Origin: Salinibaculum litoreum
GTDB taxonomy: Archaea > Halobacteriota > Halobacteria > Halobacteriales > Haloarculaceae
Direction: 5' to 3'
Assembly (NCBI GenBank): GCA_009789175.1
Contig: CP046866.1
Location: forward strand, 2,976,001-3,040,000
DNA: 64,000 bases
Shown here: positions 8,641-17,162 of the stretch, piece after piece
Layout of the letters: each line of letters begins with the position of its first letter
Position numbering within the stretch: position 1 is the stretch's first letter
The notes under the pieces: model-generated
Told to the model about the DNA's origin: nothing
The model's database searches: none
What the model saw: only the letters and a program-made list of their open reading frames with translations
Position numbers and translations under genes: made by a program

Positions 8641-9024
8641 ATGGACGGCGAAATCGAGCCCGAGCGGCTCGAAGACGAACTCGATAGCACGGACTCGCCG
8701 ACTGTCGTTGACATTCGCAACCCCGACTCCTTCCGACAGGGCCACATTCCCGACAGTCACAACCTCCCGCTCCCGCAACTGACCCAGCAGGTCGCGGAGA
8801 TAGCCGACGCCGACCACGTCGTCACGGTCTGTCCCCACGGCAAGGCAAGCGTCAAGGCCGCCCGTCTGATTGCGTCCTACGAAGGCTTCGACGGCCGCGT
8901 CGACAGCCTCCACGGCGGGCTGACGGCGTGGGACGGCCCCATCGAGACGGCCGCGGCCGACGGTGGCACTGACGATGCAGACGGCACTCCTCCGGCCGAC
9001 GAGGGCCCCGACGCACCGTTTTAG
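8641..9024 (+). CDS. Rhodanese-like sulfurtransferase
   Basis: A 127-residue single-domain rhodanese. VVDIRNPDSFRQGHIPDSHN (about 22-41) is the CH2A-like region, and VTVCPHGKASVKAA (about 61-74) carries the active-site Cys in a six-residue loop, CPHGKAS. LHGGLTAWDGPIE is the closing CH2B motif. The tail is acidic and probably disordered. These enzymes move sulfane sulfur via a Cys persulfide; the acceptor cannot be told. It follows the Nudix gene by 38 bp. The gap after it (9025-9287) shows no convincing gene. Confidence 0.88.
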   Translation: MDGEIEPERLEDELDSTDSPTVVDIRNPDSFRQGHIPDSHNLPLPQLTQQVAEIADADHVVTVCPHGKASVKAARLIASYEGFDGRVDSLHGGLTAWDGPIETAAADGGTDDADGTPPADEGPDAPF

Positions 9025-9287
9025 CTACTGTCTGGACTCCGTAACTGACCCTCTTTGATGGGTGAGGACTTCCTGCTGCTCGGTAGGGTCTGATATTGTA
9101 TGCGAAACCAGCCTCTCTGTCGTCGAGTCACCCCGCGTTCGGATGTGGTGGCTCAGGTTGTTTGGGTATCATCACAAGGGGCTGAGCGGGGGTAACGTCT
9201 CATCATCGCCACCACCCGCCGATATGCCCGGCGAGTGCAAAACCACTTCGACTGTCGACTCCCTTCATGGACGGACAGCCGACAGTA

Positions 9288-9485
9288 TCAGGCCGACGCG
9301 TCGTAGCCGGCGTCCTCGACGGCCCGGACGAGAGCGTCGGCGTCGGCTCCGCCCTCGACGGTCGCCCGCTCGTCCGCTCGGTCGACGGTGACCGACTCGA
9401 CGCCCTCGACTCCCGACAGGGCTTCCTCGACTGTCTGCTCGCAGTGCTCACAAGACATCCCTTCGACGGTCAGTGTGGTGCTCAT
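9288..9485 (-). CDS. Heavy-metal-associated (CopZ-like) domain protein
   Basis: A 65-residue ferredoxin-fold HMA domain. It opens MSTTLTVEGMSCEHCEQTVE; the GMSCEHC motif (residues 9-15) provides two Cys ligands for Cu(I) or another soft metal. VEGVESVTVDRADERATVEG and AVEDAGYDASA complete the fold. It is stand-alone, as in CopZ chaperones, with no P-type ATPase next to it. The start is fixed by the motif and by a TATA box (gcttaaaaatc on the minus strand, about 9508-9518) 27 bp upstream, so the mRNA is probably leaderless. Confidence 0.9.
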   Translation of the reverse strand: MSTTLTVEGMSCEHCEQTVEEALSGVEGVESVTVDRADERATVEGGADADALVRAVEDAGYDASA

Positions 9486-9507
9486 CTCACCCTTCCCTAC
9501 GGGTGCG

Positions 9508-9518
9508 ATTTTTAAGCG
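9508..9518 (-). promoter_or_regulatory. TATA box of the HMA-domain gene
   Basis: On the minus strand gcttaaaaatc is centred about 27 bp before the ATG at 9485, which supports that start and a leaderless transcript. Confidence 0.6.
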
Positions 9519-9571
9519 GGTTTCCCCTTCGAATCCGGTCGCCGACCGGAGACACACTTTAGATTCAGAAT

Positions 9572-10306
9572 TCACTCGACTGCGGTGGTTCGATAGAGCA
9601 AACCCGTCCCGAGGACGAGCAACAGGAGGACGTACCCACCGGCGGCGACGGCGTCGGTGCCGTCGACGCTGGTCGTAAACGTCGCGGCGAACAGCAACTC
9701 CGTCGCGTAGTGGCCCGGCAGGGCGCTCGTCCACGTCGGGGGGTCCGTCGCAAGCGGGTTCTGGAACATCAACACGTCGACCATCGGGGCAAACAGCATG
9801 ACGTAGACGCCGGGTAGGCGGTCGAGGACGACGCCGACGACGACCCCGAGGATGCCGTAGGTCAGCCCCGTGAGCACGGTCGCGAGGACGAACCAGCCCA
9901 GTAACTCTGGGGTGACCGCCGTCAGCGCGACTGCCAGCGACGCCGCCGTGACGAGTAGCGTCCCGACGACGAGCAGGCCAAAGCGTGCGGTCACCAGTTC
10001 CCCGGCGCGATAGCCCGCGAGTCGGAGGCGGTCGTCGGCCGCCTGCGAGGACTGCATCAGGAACAGGCCGACGATGCCGGCGAGGATGGCGACGGTCACC
10101 GGCGTCATGAACGCGGCGGCGAAAGCCGACATCTCAGCGTTGACGACACTCCCATCGATGGTCAGCGGCACGGCGGTATCGTCGACCAGCAGGACGAACA
10201 CGCCGATGACGTACACCGGCAGGACGACCAGCAGCGCCAGCAAGACCGGCGTCCGTGCGAACTCACGGGCACCCATCGCAGCCAGCGTCCGGACGCGTCC
10301 GTTCAT
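9572..10306 (-). CDS. ABC transporter permease
   Basis: A 244-residue integral membrane protein with about six hydrophobic segments and a short cytosolic lead (MNGRVRTLAAMGAREFART). The layout fits ABC-2-type export permeases. It is the last gene of a three-gene unit; its start overlaps the second permease by 4 bp. The paralogue at 10303-11046 has the same organisation (SAFAAAFMTPVTVAILAGIVGLFLMQSSQAADDRL here, GAVFATGALAGVLGLFQMISARHADRRL there, in part), so the two probably form a heterodimeric channel. Substrate unknown. Confidence 0.8.
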   Translation of the reverse strand: MNGRVRTLAAMGAREFARTPVLLALLVVLPVYVIGVFVLLVDDTAVPLTIDGSVVNAEMSAFAAAFMTPVTVAILAGIVGLFLMQSSQAADDRLRLAGYRAGELVTARFGLLVVGTLLVTAASLAVALTAVTPELLGWFVLATVLTGLTYGILGVVVGVVLDRLPGVYVMLFAPMVDVLMFQNPLATDPPTWTSALPGHYATELLFAATFTTSVDGTDAVAAGGYVLLLLVLGTGLLYRTTAVE

Positions 10307-11046
10307 GCGGGCTCACCCCCGACGGCGTAGGTGTAGGCGGCGATGCTCAACACGGCGAAGACGAGCAGGTGGCCACCTGCCGGCAGGAGGTGTTCGGTCG
10401 CCAGTTGCCCGTCGACAACCGCAGCCGTCACCAGTTCGTGGGGATGGGACAGCGGCGCAAACTGGGTAATCGACTCGTCGATACCGAACAGCCCGCTGGC
10501 GAAGACGTTGTCGACGTCCGCGAGGATGACGAGCACGAGCGACCCTTCGAGTTCCCGGGGGAGGACCGTCCCGACGAGAATGCCCAACAGCCCGTAGGCA
10601 GCGGCCGCGACCCCTAGCCCGACGAACACCAGTGGCGCAGCCGACACTGGCTCGCCGAGGATGGCGACCAGCGTCACCGTCGCGACGCCGGCAATGACGC
10701 TGCCCACGACGGCAATAGTCAGCAACCGCGAGACGACGAGTTCGACATCCGGGAACCCACAGAGTGCGAGTCGGCGGTCGGCGTGTCTGGCGCTTATCAT
10801 CTGGAAGAGCCCGAGGACGCCCGCCAGCGCACCGGTGGCGAAGACGGCACCGGTGATACGGCCGGTCGTCTCCAGGGTCCCCGCGGCGTCGAAGATACCG
10901 ACAGCGGGGAACTGTGCGAGGCTGACGCCGTAAATCTGAATCGAGAGTGCTGGCAAGACGAGTAACAGGACGACGTTGAACGGTTCACGGACGAACGACT
11001 GCGTGCCCGCACGGACGCCGGCACCCACGCGGCCGAGTGCGGTCAT
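10303..11046 (-). CDS. ABC transporter permease, paralogue of the following gene
   Basis: A 247-residue membrane protein with about six hydrophobic segments. It opens MTALGRVGAGVRAGTQSFVR and has the LFQMISARHADRRLALCGF loop that aligns with LFLMQSSQAADDRLRLAGY in the next permease, indicating gene duplication. Its start overlaps the ATPase stop by 4 bp and its stop overlaps the next start by 4 bp, so all three proteins are likely made in balanced amounts. The substrate cannot be predicted from sequence. Confidence 0.8.
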   Translation of the reverse strand: MTALGRVGAGVRAGTQSFVREPFNVVLLLVLPALSIQIYGVSLAQFPAVGIFDAAGTLETTGRITGAVFATGALAGVLGLFQMISARHADRRLALCGFPDVELVVSRLLTIAVVGSVIAGVATVTLVAILGEPVSAAPLVFVGLGVAAAAYGLLGILVGTVLPRELEGSLVLVILADVDNVFASGLFGIDESITQFAPLSHPHELVTAAVVDGQLATEHLLPAGGHLLVFAVLSIAAYTYAVGGEPA

Positions 11047-11852
11047 CGGGACCCCTCCCCGGTCGCGCGTTGTCCCCCACCGGCGTCGTCGTCGACGAAC
11101 GGCGTCGTCCGTTCGCAGTCGACCTGGCCCTCGGTCGGCCGGGACTGAGGCTCGTCGTCGGCTCCGATTTCCTGGCGGTGGAGATGACCGTCGTGGAGTT
11201 CATAGACCACGTCGAAGCGGTCGCGCTCGTTGATGATGTGGGAGATGATGGCGACGCCGACGCCGCGGTCGCGCAACTGCTCGGTCAACTCCCAGAACGC
11301 CAGGAAGGTCTCCCAGTCGAAGCCGGTGTACGGTTCATCAAGCAACAGCAGGTCCGGTTCGTGCATCAGCGCCACGGAGAGGTTCAGTTTCTGACGGTTC
11401 CCGCCGCTCAAGTGACGCACCTGGCGGTCGGCGAACTCCTCGAAATCGAGGACATCGGTCAGCCAGTCACGCGCCTCGCGCACCTCGTCGTCGTCCATCC
11501 CGTAGGCCTGGCCGAACAGCCGGAAGGTCTCGTCGACGGTCAGCCGGTCGTACAGTCGGGGCTCCTGTGGACACCAGCCGACCGTCCCCGCCCGCTGGAC
11601 CGCTCCGGCGTCGGCATCGAGGGCACCGGCGAGAATCTGCATCAGCGTCGACTTGCCGCTGCCGTTCTCGCCCATGATGCCGACGACCTCGCCGCGCCTG
11701 ACCTCCAGCGTTGCCCCGTCCAGTACCTCGACCGACCGCGTGAACGGGAGACGGGAGTCGTAGGTCTTTGCGATGCTGTCTGCTGCCACGACGATGTCGC
11801 TCGCTGCTCGCTGCTCACTGTGCTCCGGAGGGCTCGACCTGTCAGCGGTCAT
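11043..11852 (-). CDS. ABC transporter ATP-binding protein
   Basis: A 269-residue nucleotide-binding subunit. Motifs in order: Walker A GENGSGKST, Q-loop CPQEPRLYDRLT, signature LSGGNRQKLNLSVALM, Walker B LLLLDEP, and switch His in IISHI. An acidic tail follows the core. The ATG at 11852 (MTADRSSPPEHSEQ) was preferred over one 42 bp upstream because it lies about 27 bp after an AT-rich box. It drives the two permeases encoded directly downstream. The LSGGNRQK signature and drug-exporter-like length suggest export, but the substrate is unknown. Confidence 0.9.
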   Translation of the reverse strand: MTADRSSPPEHSEQRAASDIVVAADSIAKTYDSRLPFTRSVEVLDGATLEVRRGEVVGIMGENGSGKSTLMQILAGALDADAGAVQRAGTVGWCPQEPRLYDRLTVDETFRLFGQAYGMDDDEVREARDWLTDVLDFEEFADRQVRHLSGGNRQKLNLSVALMHEPDLLLLDEPYTGFDWETFLAFWELTEQLRDRGVGVAIISHIINERDRFDVVYELHDGHLHRQEIGADDEPQSRPTEGQVDCERTTPFVDDDAGGGQRATGEGSR

Positions 11853-12130
11853 CTCGTCTAGACATACATGGTGATAGTTCAATGCGATTGCCACTCAGAT
11901 TCCATCGTGTCCGAGCCCGCAACTTTCCTTTCGAAACCGACCCTACTCCTTCTCGCTCTGTCGCTTCTCATCAAGAACCGTCAGAGACAGCTCTCAAGGC
12001 GAAATATCGGCGTACTCTCTGCTGATGTGGGGTGTTTCGAACCGAAAGTCAATCCCACAAGTGGGTTTGGGTGTGCAAGGGAAATCCGCTTGAACGGGCA
12101 GACCGTACACTGAGACAGAGGGTGATACTG

Positions 12131-12487
12131 ATGGGAGACAACACCGACAAACTCGTGGTCGGGCTGCTCGCGGGCCTGGTGGTCCTCGTCGTCATTCCGA
12201 TGGTCGCGATGGGACCGATGGTGACGATGGGGTCGTGGATGGTTGGAGAGGGGCACATGGGGAGCGGGGCTGGTGGTGGCTCCGGGTGGGTGACAATCGC
12301 GGGAGCCGCGATGCAACTGCTGGTGGTTCTCGCCGTCGCTGTCGGCATCTACCTCCTCTATCACGGCCTCTACTCGTCGGACAGCGAGGACGACGCCCTC
12401 GAAGCGCTCCGTCTCGCCTACGCGCGGGGTGACCTCTCCCAGGAGGAGTACGAAACCCGCCGGCAACGGCTCGAAGACGACTCCTGA
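12131..12487 (+). CDS. SHOCT-domain membrane protein
   Basis: A 118-residue protein with two hydrophobic helices (about 8-30 and 56-78) separated by a Met/Gly-rich loop (MGPMVTMGSWMVGEGHMGSG), then a C-terminal SHOCT motif, ALRLAYARGDLSQEEYETRR (about 95-114). SHOCT is a short helical oligomerisation motif common at the ends of membrane proteins. The Met- and His-containing loop could bind a soft metal, which is speculation. The 278-bp gap before it (11853-12130) contains a short palindrome (cccacaagtggg near 12056) but no gene. Confidence 0.82.
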   Translation: MGDNTDKLVVGLLAGLVVLVVIPMVAMGPMVTMGSWMVGEGHMGSGAGGGSGWVTIAGAAMQLLVVLAVAVGIYLLYHGLYSSDSEDDALEALRLAYARGDLSQEEYETRRQRLEDDS

Positions 12488-12626
12488 GGAAGCCACCGTT
12501 TTCGACGCCCGTGGCGCTATCTCCCGATGATTCGATTCTTACCGAGGTCCCTCCGGAACCTGGCTCCAGTCTCGTTTGTCTCTGTTTTCCGTTTCCGGAG
12601 CCAGCATCCGAGATACGTGTCGCCCG

Positions 12627-13949
12627 CTACCGTTGCCACCGGGCGTGCTCGCGGTGCTGGTCGACGACTTCCGTTACGGCTGTCCCGTCGAGGACGCCAC
12701 GTTCGGTCACGACGCCGTCGATGCACTCCGGTGGTGCGACGTCGAACGTCGGGTTCAGTACCGCCACGTCCGCACCGCCGTAGACTTCCTCCGGGTCCCG
12801 CGGTTCGAGGTCTATCTCACCGTCCGGTGAGAGCTTGTCCGCCGCCGCAGTCACCAGCACTTCGATACCCTCGAAGGAAGCAGCGACGCTCGCCGCCCGT
12901 GTCCCGACCTTGTTGACGACGCGGCCGTCGGCGAGAACGGTGTCGGCACCCACGAGCAGGCAGTCGGCGTTCCACTCACGGAGTGCGTTCGCCAGGCCGG
13001 CGTCGGTCGTGAGCGACACGTCGGTTTCGTCGGCGAGTTCCTCGGCGACGGCGATGCCCTCCCGGCCTGGGCGGGATTCGGCAACGAGGACGGCCTCGGG
13101 GTCGCCCAGAGAGAGCGCCTGCAGGACCGTTCCCGACCGCGAGAGTGTGGCAACCCGGCGGTCGGTGATGAACTCGGTGGCACCCTCGGCGGCGCGGCGG
13201 TCGGCGCTGACCGAGCGCTCGATGGCCGTGGCGGCGACGTGTTCGACCGAGCGGGTGGCGTCCTCACCAGCGGCGGCCATCACGCGATTGACCCGGTTGC
13301 GGACGACCGACATCGACGGGCGGGCGTCGAGTAACGCGCGGGCTACGTCGGCGATGCCCTCGCCGTGGCTGTTCATGCCCGCGGGTTCACTGCTGGTCGG
13401 CCCCGCTGGAACCCCCTGCGCGGCGAGTGCCGCCTCGTCCCGGAGGACTTCGAGTGCACGCACGGAGATGTAGGCCGCGCCGTGGTCGCGGTCGGTCGCC
13501 ACCGTCTCGACGGTCGGTCGCACCCGGTCGTAGGAGTCCCAGAGGTCGGGCACCGTCTCGCGGTGGAGGATGGCCGTCGGCGACGCCCACTCGTAGGCAC
13601 TGGTCTCCCAGTTCGGTTCGACCCCGCGGGTGGCGGCGTCGAACAGGTAGGGGTGGACCAGCCACCGCGTCCCGCGGTCGTCGTCCTCGACGGCGAAGGC
13701 CTCGCCCCGCCGGATGAGCGTCACATCCGTCTCCGGGTCCAGCCCCGTCTCCTCGCGTATCTCCTGACGGGCGGCGGCGTCGGGGGAGACCTCTGCGGCT
13801 TCCCCGCGTCGGTTCGCCGAACGTGGCTCCGCGTGTCCCGCGACCGCCCCCCAGCGGCCGCTGTAGGAACCGACTTTGTCGCTGCGCTGCAACAGGAGTA
13901 CCGCGCCCTCGTTGCGCAGGAAACACGTGACCACCGCCCGCTCGTCCAT
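12627..13949 (-). CDS. Nudix domain fused to eIF2B-alpha/R15P-isomerase-like domain
   Basis: A 440-residue two-domain protein. Residues 1-150 are a Nudix domain (VVTCFLRNEGAVLLLQRSDK; box GHAEP...AARQEIREETGL at 38-70). The box carries an insertion of about eight residues between the G and E parts and has Q in place of the usual R of REUXEE. Residues 195-440 resemble the eIF2B alpha/beta/delta and ribose-1,5-bisphosphate isomerase superfamily: SVEHVAATAIERSV, LVGADTVLADGRVVNKVGT, ASFEGIEVLVTAAADKL and NPTFDVAPPECIDGVVTERG. The start at 13949 is where the Nudix fold begins. Such fusions are known in haloarchaea; the reaction is unclear, but nucleotide salvage fits both halves. Confidence 0.85.
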   Translation of the reverse strand: MDERAVVTCFLRNEGAVLLLQRSDKVGSYSGRWGAVAGHAEPRSANRRGEAAEVSPDAAARQEIREETGLDPETDVTLIRRGEAFAVEDDDRGTRWLVHPYLFDAATRGVEPNWETSAYEWASPTAILHRETVPDLWDSYDRVRPTVETVATDRDHGAAYISVRALEVLRDEAALAAQGVPAGPTSSEPAGMNSHGEGIADVARALLDARPSMSVVRNRVNRVMAAAGEDATRSVEHVAATAIERSVSADRRAAEGATEFITDRRVATLSRSGTVLQALSLGDPEAVLVAESRPGREGIAVAEELADETDVSLTTDAGLANALREWNADCLLVGADTVLADGRVVNKVGTRAASVAASFEGIEVLVTAAADKLSPDGEIDLEPRDPEEVYGGADVAVLNPTFDVAPPECIDGVVTERGVLDGTAVTEVVDQHREHARWQR

Positions 13950-14006
13950 GCCACTGTGGTTCACACGCCCCCGATATGAACCTCGGGGATTCAGTGTGAA
14001 CGGACG

Positions 14007-14014
14007 ACATTTAT
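14007..14014 (+). promoter_or_regulatory. TATA box of the phosphodiesterase gene
   Basis: acatttatcc lies about 27 bp before the ATG at 14038, which supports that start and a leaderless mRNA. Confidence 0.55.
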
Positions 14015-14037
14015 CCACGGACCACGCACGTCCCCGT

Positions 14038-14529
14038 ATGCAGGTCGCCATCATCTCTGATACACACATTCCGTCCCGCGCACAGCGCATGCCCGAGGCG
14101 TTTCGTGAGCGCGTCACCGAAGCCGACCACGTACTGCACGCCGGTGACTTCGATTCCGAGGGAGCCCTCGCAGACATCAAAGCGATGGCATCGGAGTTGA
14201 CTGCCGTCGCGGGAAACATGGACGCCCGAACGGGACTCCCCTCTGTCGCGTCGGTCGAACTCGGCGGCGTCGAGTTCGTCCTCACCCACGGCACCGGCTC
14301 CAAGCGGGGCTACGAGAGTCGCGTCGCAACGACCGTCCGCGAGCACGCCGAAACCGACGAGCCCGTCGGCGTCTCCGGGCATACTCACGAGGTGCTGGAT
14401 ACGACCAACGAGGGGATTCGCCTGCTCAACCCCGGGAGCGCGACGGGCGCTGCTCCCGCAGAGGGGACGACGATGATGACTGCAACGGTCGAACACGGCG
14501 ATATCACCGTCGAGTTACACGAGGCGTAG
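14038..14529 (+). CDS. YfcE/MJ0936-family metallophosphoesterase
   Basis: A 163-residue calcineurin-like phosphoesterase. The metal-binding motifs are in order: SDTH (IISDTHIPSRAQRM), HAGDFD (D of GDxx), AVAGNMDA (GNxD version of GNHD), LTHGT and SGHTHE. The compact length and GNMD form are those of the YfcE/MJ0936 subgroup, which cleave phosphodiesters with Mn2+ or Ni2+; the physiological substrate is unknown. The ATG at 14038 is leaderless relative to a TATA box at 14007-14014, and the upstream in-frame extension runs into the divergent gene's promoter. Confidence 0.9.
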   Translation: MQVAIISDTHIPSRAQRMPEAFRERVTEADHVLHAGDFDSEGALADIKAMASELTAVAGNMDARTGLPSVASVELGGVEFVLTHGTGSKRGYESRVATTVREHAETDEPVGVSGHTHEVLDTTNEGIRLLNPGSATGAAPAEGTTMMTATVEHGDITVELHEA

Positions 14530-14575
14530 TCTCCGGTTCCGGGTCGCTTTTGAGCGCGCACTGCCCAACAGAGGT

Positions 14576-15379
14576 ATGAACGTCTTCGCCGTCGATGGCC
14601 TGCCCGAGGTGCGGCCTGGCGACGATGTGGCCGACCTCGTCGCAGACAACGTCGACCTCCAGCCGTCGGACGTGGTCTGTGTCGCCAGCACCATCGTCTC
14701 CAAGGCCGAGGGCCGCCAGCGCGACCTCGGCGACTTCGAGGCCGGCGAGCGTGCCCGCTCGATTGCAGACCGGGTCAGCGAGGCCGCCGGGGAACGGAAA
14801 GACCCACGCTTCGCCCGGGCCGTCATCGAGGAAAGCGAGGAACTGCTCACCGAGTTTCCCATCATGCTCGCCGCGACACCCTTCGGCCACATCACCGTCA
14901 ACGCGGGCATCGACCGCTCGAACGTCCCCGACGCCGATATGCTCCTGTTGCCCGAAGACCCCGCGGCCAGCGCACAGGCACTCCACGAGCGCCTGGACGC
15001 CCGCGTCGTCGTCACCGACACCTCCGGGCGACCCTTCCGCTATGGCCAGCGCGGGGTTGCACTCGGCTGGGCCGGCTTGCCCGCCGCCCGCGACTGGCGG
15101 GGCGAACACGACCGCGAGGGCAAGGAACTCGAAGCCACCGTCCAGGCCGTCGTTGACGAACTTTCTGCCGCTGCTAACCTCGTCACCGGCGAGGGTGACG
15201 GTGGCACGCCCGTCGCCGTCGTTCGAGACTTCGAGTTCGGTGCCCACGACGGCAGCGACAATCTCTTCCGCGACCCGGAAGACGACATCGTTCGCTCGGC
15301 ACTCGAGGCGTGGGAGCATGGCGAGGACGAGACGGGACCAGCGACCAGCACGCCGGCAGGGGAGGAGGACCGTTCATGA
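14576..15379 (+). CDS. cofE: Coenzyme F420-0:L-glutamate ligase
   Basis: A 267-residue enzyme that adds gamma-linked glutamates to F420-0 using GTP. Family landmarks are VASTIVSKAEGRQRDL near 37-52, GHITVNAGIDRSNVP near 102-116, LLLPEDPAASA and VVVTDTSGRPFRYGQRGVAL near 143-162. An acidic extra C-terminus follows the core. The stop codon overlaps the ATG of the next gene (ATGA). That gene encodes an F420-dependent enzyme of the bacterial-luciferase-like class, so coenzyme synthesis and use are encoded together. Confidence 0.93.
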   Translation: MNVFAVDGLPEVRPGDDVADLVADNVDLQPSDVVCVASTIVSKAEGRQRDLGDFEAGERARSIADRVSEAAGERKDPRFARAVIEESEELLTEFPIMLAATPFGHITVNAGIDRSNVPDADMLLLPEDPAASAQALHERLDARVVVTDTSGRPFRYGQRGVALGWAGLPAARDWRGEHDREGKELEATVQAVVDELSAAANLVTGEGDGGTPVAVVRDFEFGAHDGSDNLFRDPEDDIVRSALEAWEHGEDETGPATSTPAGEEDRS

Positions 15380-16353
15380 TTGGGATTGAACTCACGCCGG
15401 AGCATCCGGTCTCCGAACTCACGGACTTCGCAGTGCGCGCCGAGGAGGCAGGCTTTGATACCGTCTTCGCCAGCCACCACTACAACAACCGCGACGAGTT
15501 CGTCGCGCTGGCCGAGATGGCCCGCGCGACCGACGAGGTGGGACTCGGTCCGGGTATCACCAACCCCTTCGAGACCCACCCGGTGACGCTGGCCTCGCGG
15601 ATGGCGACGCTCGACGAACTCGCCGACGGGCGGGGCATCTTCGGCGTCGGAGCGGGCGACCGCTCGACGCTGTCGAATCTCGGTCTCGACGACGAGTCGC
15701 CGCTACGGCGGGTGCTGGAGACGATGCAGGTCGCCCGCCGGCTGTTCGACGGCGAGCGCGTCGACCACGACGGCACTTTCCGGGCTCGCGACGCCGGTCT
15801 CAACTACGACGCCGGCTCTATCCCCGTCTACGTCGGCGCACAGGGGCCGGACATGACCCGGATGGCCGCGAAATACGCCGACGGAGTCCTGTTCAACGGC
15901 GCACACCCCCGGGATATCTCCTGGGCCAGCGACCGCATCAGTGAAGGGCTAGCGGACCGCCCCGAGGACCGCGGCGAGTTCGACTTTGCGGCGTATGCAA
16001 GTGTCAGCGTTGCCAGCGAGGCCGAGGCCGCACGCGATGCCGCTCGCCCGCCGGTCGCCTTTATCGCAAGCGGCGCACCCGCCCCCGTCTTGGACCGTCA
16101 CGACCTCGACCACGACCGTGCCGAGCGCATCGGCGAGGCTATCGCTGCCGGTGAGTTTACCGAGGCCTTCGGAGAAGTGAGCGCGGAGATGGTCGATGCG
16201 TTCTGTATTGCGGGGACGCCGGAGACGGTCGAAACACGGATTACGCAGTTACTGTCCGAGGCCGACAGCGTGGTCATGGGGTCGCCGCTGGGGCCGGACC
16301 TGGGAGACGCTATTGACCTGGCTGGCGAGGCTGTCCGCCGGGCGCAGGCGTGA
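15376..16353 (+). CDS. mer: F420-dependent methylene-tetrahydropterin reductase-like enzyme (LLM class)
   Basis: A 325-residue TIM-barrel flavin/F420 enzyme. It opens MIGIELTPEHPVSELTDFAV, and FASHHYNNRDEF, LGPGITNPFETHPVTLASRM, GVGAGDRSTLSNL and IPVYVGAQGPDMTRMAAKYAD match Mer-type 5,10-methylene-H4MPT/H4F reductases. In haloarchaea this family is thought to act in folate-linked one-carbon metabolism. The start overlaps the cofE stop (ATGA), supporting coupled translation and F420 as cofactor. A less specific F420 oxidoreductase is the alternative. Confidence 0.82.
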   Translation: MIGIELTPEHPVSELTDFAVRAEEAGFDTVFASHHYNNRDEFVALAEMARATDEVGLGPGITNPFETHPVTLASRMATLDELADGRGIFGVGAGDRSTLSNLGLDDESPLRRVLETMQVARRLFDGERVDHDGTFRARDAGLNYDAGSIPVYVGAQGPDMTRMAAKYADGVLFNGAHPRDISWASDRISEGLADRPEDRGEFDFAAYASVSVASEAEAARDAARPPVAFIASGAPAPVLDRHDLDHDRAERIGEAIAAGEFTEAFGEVSAEMVDAFCIAGTPETVETRITQLLSEADSVVMGSPLGPDLGDAIDLAGEAVRRAQA

Positions 16354-16522
16354 GTGCGGCCGCAATCGAGCCCAGTGCGAGCAGGCCGAAGTAGGCGATG
16401 GCCACTGTCGTCAGGCCGCCGCCGATAACCAGCAGGATGGCACTCAACGGGTCGTGCATCGCGACATCGGCGAACTCGCCGGGCATGTCGAGAACGCTCT
16501 GGAACAGGTCCCTGATGAACAT
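16310..16522 (-). CDS. Small one-helix membrane protein
   Basis: A 70-residue protein convergent with the Mer-like gene, overlapping its 3' end by 44 bp. Residues 1-25 (MFIRDLFQSVLDMPGEFADV) are amphipathic; residues 27-57 are a hydrophobic helix rich in Gly and Ala, and the tail is Pro/Gln rich. It looks like a conserved haloarchaeal small membrane protein but I cannot name the family. Expression evidence would settle whether it is real. Confidence 0.55.
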   Translation of the reverse strand: MFIRDLFQSVLDMPGEFADVAMHDPLSAILLVIGGGLTTVAIAYFGLLALGSIAAALTPAPGGQPRQPGQ

Positions 16523-16623
16523 ATCCGGAGGTTTTGCCCGGTGCTACTTGTGTGCTTCTATCCCAGAGACGCGCTGTTGCCCTCTCCGTCACTGCTTTGG
16601 GCGCTGGGACCGTCAGGTCGTGT

Positions 16624-16965
16624 ATGGACGACGCCTCGCTCGATGACTTTCTCGGAAGCGACGCCGACGAGGAGCCGGCGGCTGATGCCGGGGGCACACC
16701 GGGCGGCGACAGCGAGGCAGCCGAGGACGCTACGGAGACGGAACCGGACGACGTTGCGGAGACGGAACCGGACGACGTTGCGGAGACGGAACCGGACGAC
16801 ACGCCCGAGTGCCCACGCGTCGACCCCGCGACCGTGGACCCGGCGACGGTAACCTCGCGGTGGGACGGCGACGGCGTGGCCTGTTCGTCCTGTGGTGAGC
16901 GTGTCGAACGCGGCTGGGTAGCAGCGGACGGCATCGTCTGCCCCTCCTGTAAAGAGTGGTCCTGA
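16624..16965 (+). CDS. Zinc-ribbon protein with acidic repeat linker
   Basis: A 113-residue protein in three parts: MDDASLDDFLGSD at the N-terminus, a Glu/Asp/Pro linker made of the octamer ETEPDDVA repeated two and a half times (about 38-59), and a C-terminal CxxC...CxxC zinc ribbon (CSSCGERVERGW, CPSCKEW). The Cys pairs are 20-plus residues apart, the usual spacing. I believe this is a haloarchaea-specific family of unknown role, perhaps DNA or RNA binding. The ATG at 16624 matches the short DASLDDFLG-type head of such proteins. Confidence 0.7.
   Translation: MDDASLDDFLGSDADEEPAADAGGTPGGDSEAAEDATETEPDDVAETEPDDVAETEPDDTPECPRVDPATVDPATVTSRWDGDGVACSSCGERVERGWVAADGIVCPSCKEWS
16735..16800 (+). 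repeat. 24-bp tandem repeat, 2.75 copies, inside a coding region
   Basis: Two identical 24-bp units (16735-16758 and 16759-16782) and a partial third (16783-16800) encode ETEPDDVA. The copies are identical at the DNA level, including third positions, which points to recent slippage or unequal crossover rather than protein-level selection alone. Confidence 0.9.
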
Positions 16966-17162
16966 CATCGCACAAAGAGCCGCTGTACCCACCCGCAGCC
17001 TTACTACCGTGCAGTCGTAATGCCCCCCAATGGTGACCGCCCAGCCGTTCCGTGACGGTCGGGTTCGCCACCCACCGGGACCCGTCTTTCATCACAGACA
17101 GAAAACATATGTGCGGACCGGGCACACCATCACCTACCGCTCCCCTGCTTGCTCCCCCAGCC

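Noticed and set aside
9025-9287. Small gene in the gap between the rhodanese and HMA genes
   Set aside because: Frames here are short, Arg/Ser-rich or broken, with no start next to a promoter.
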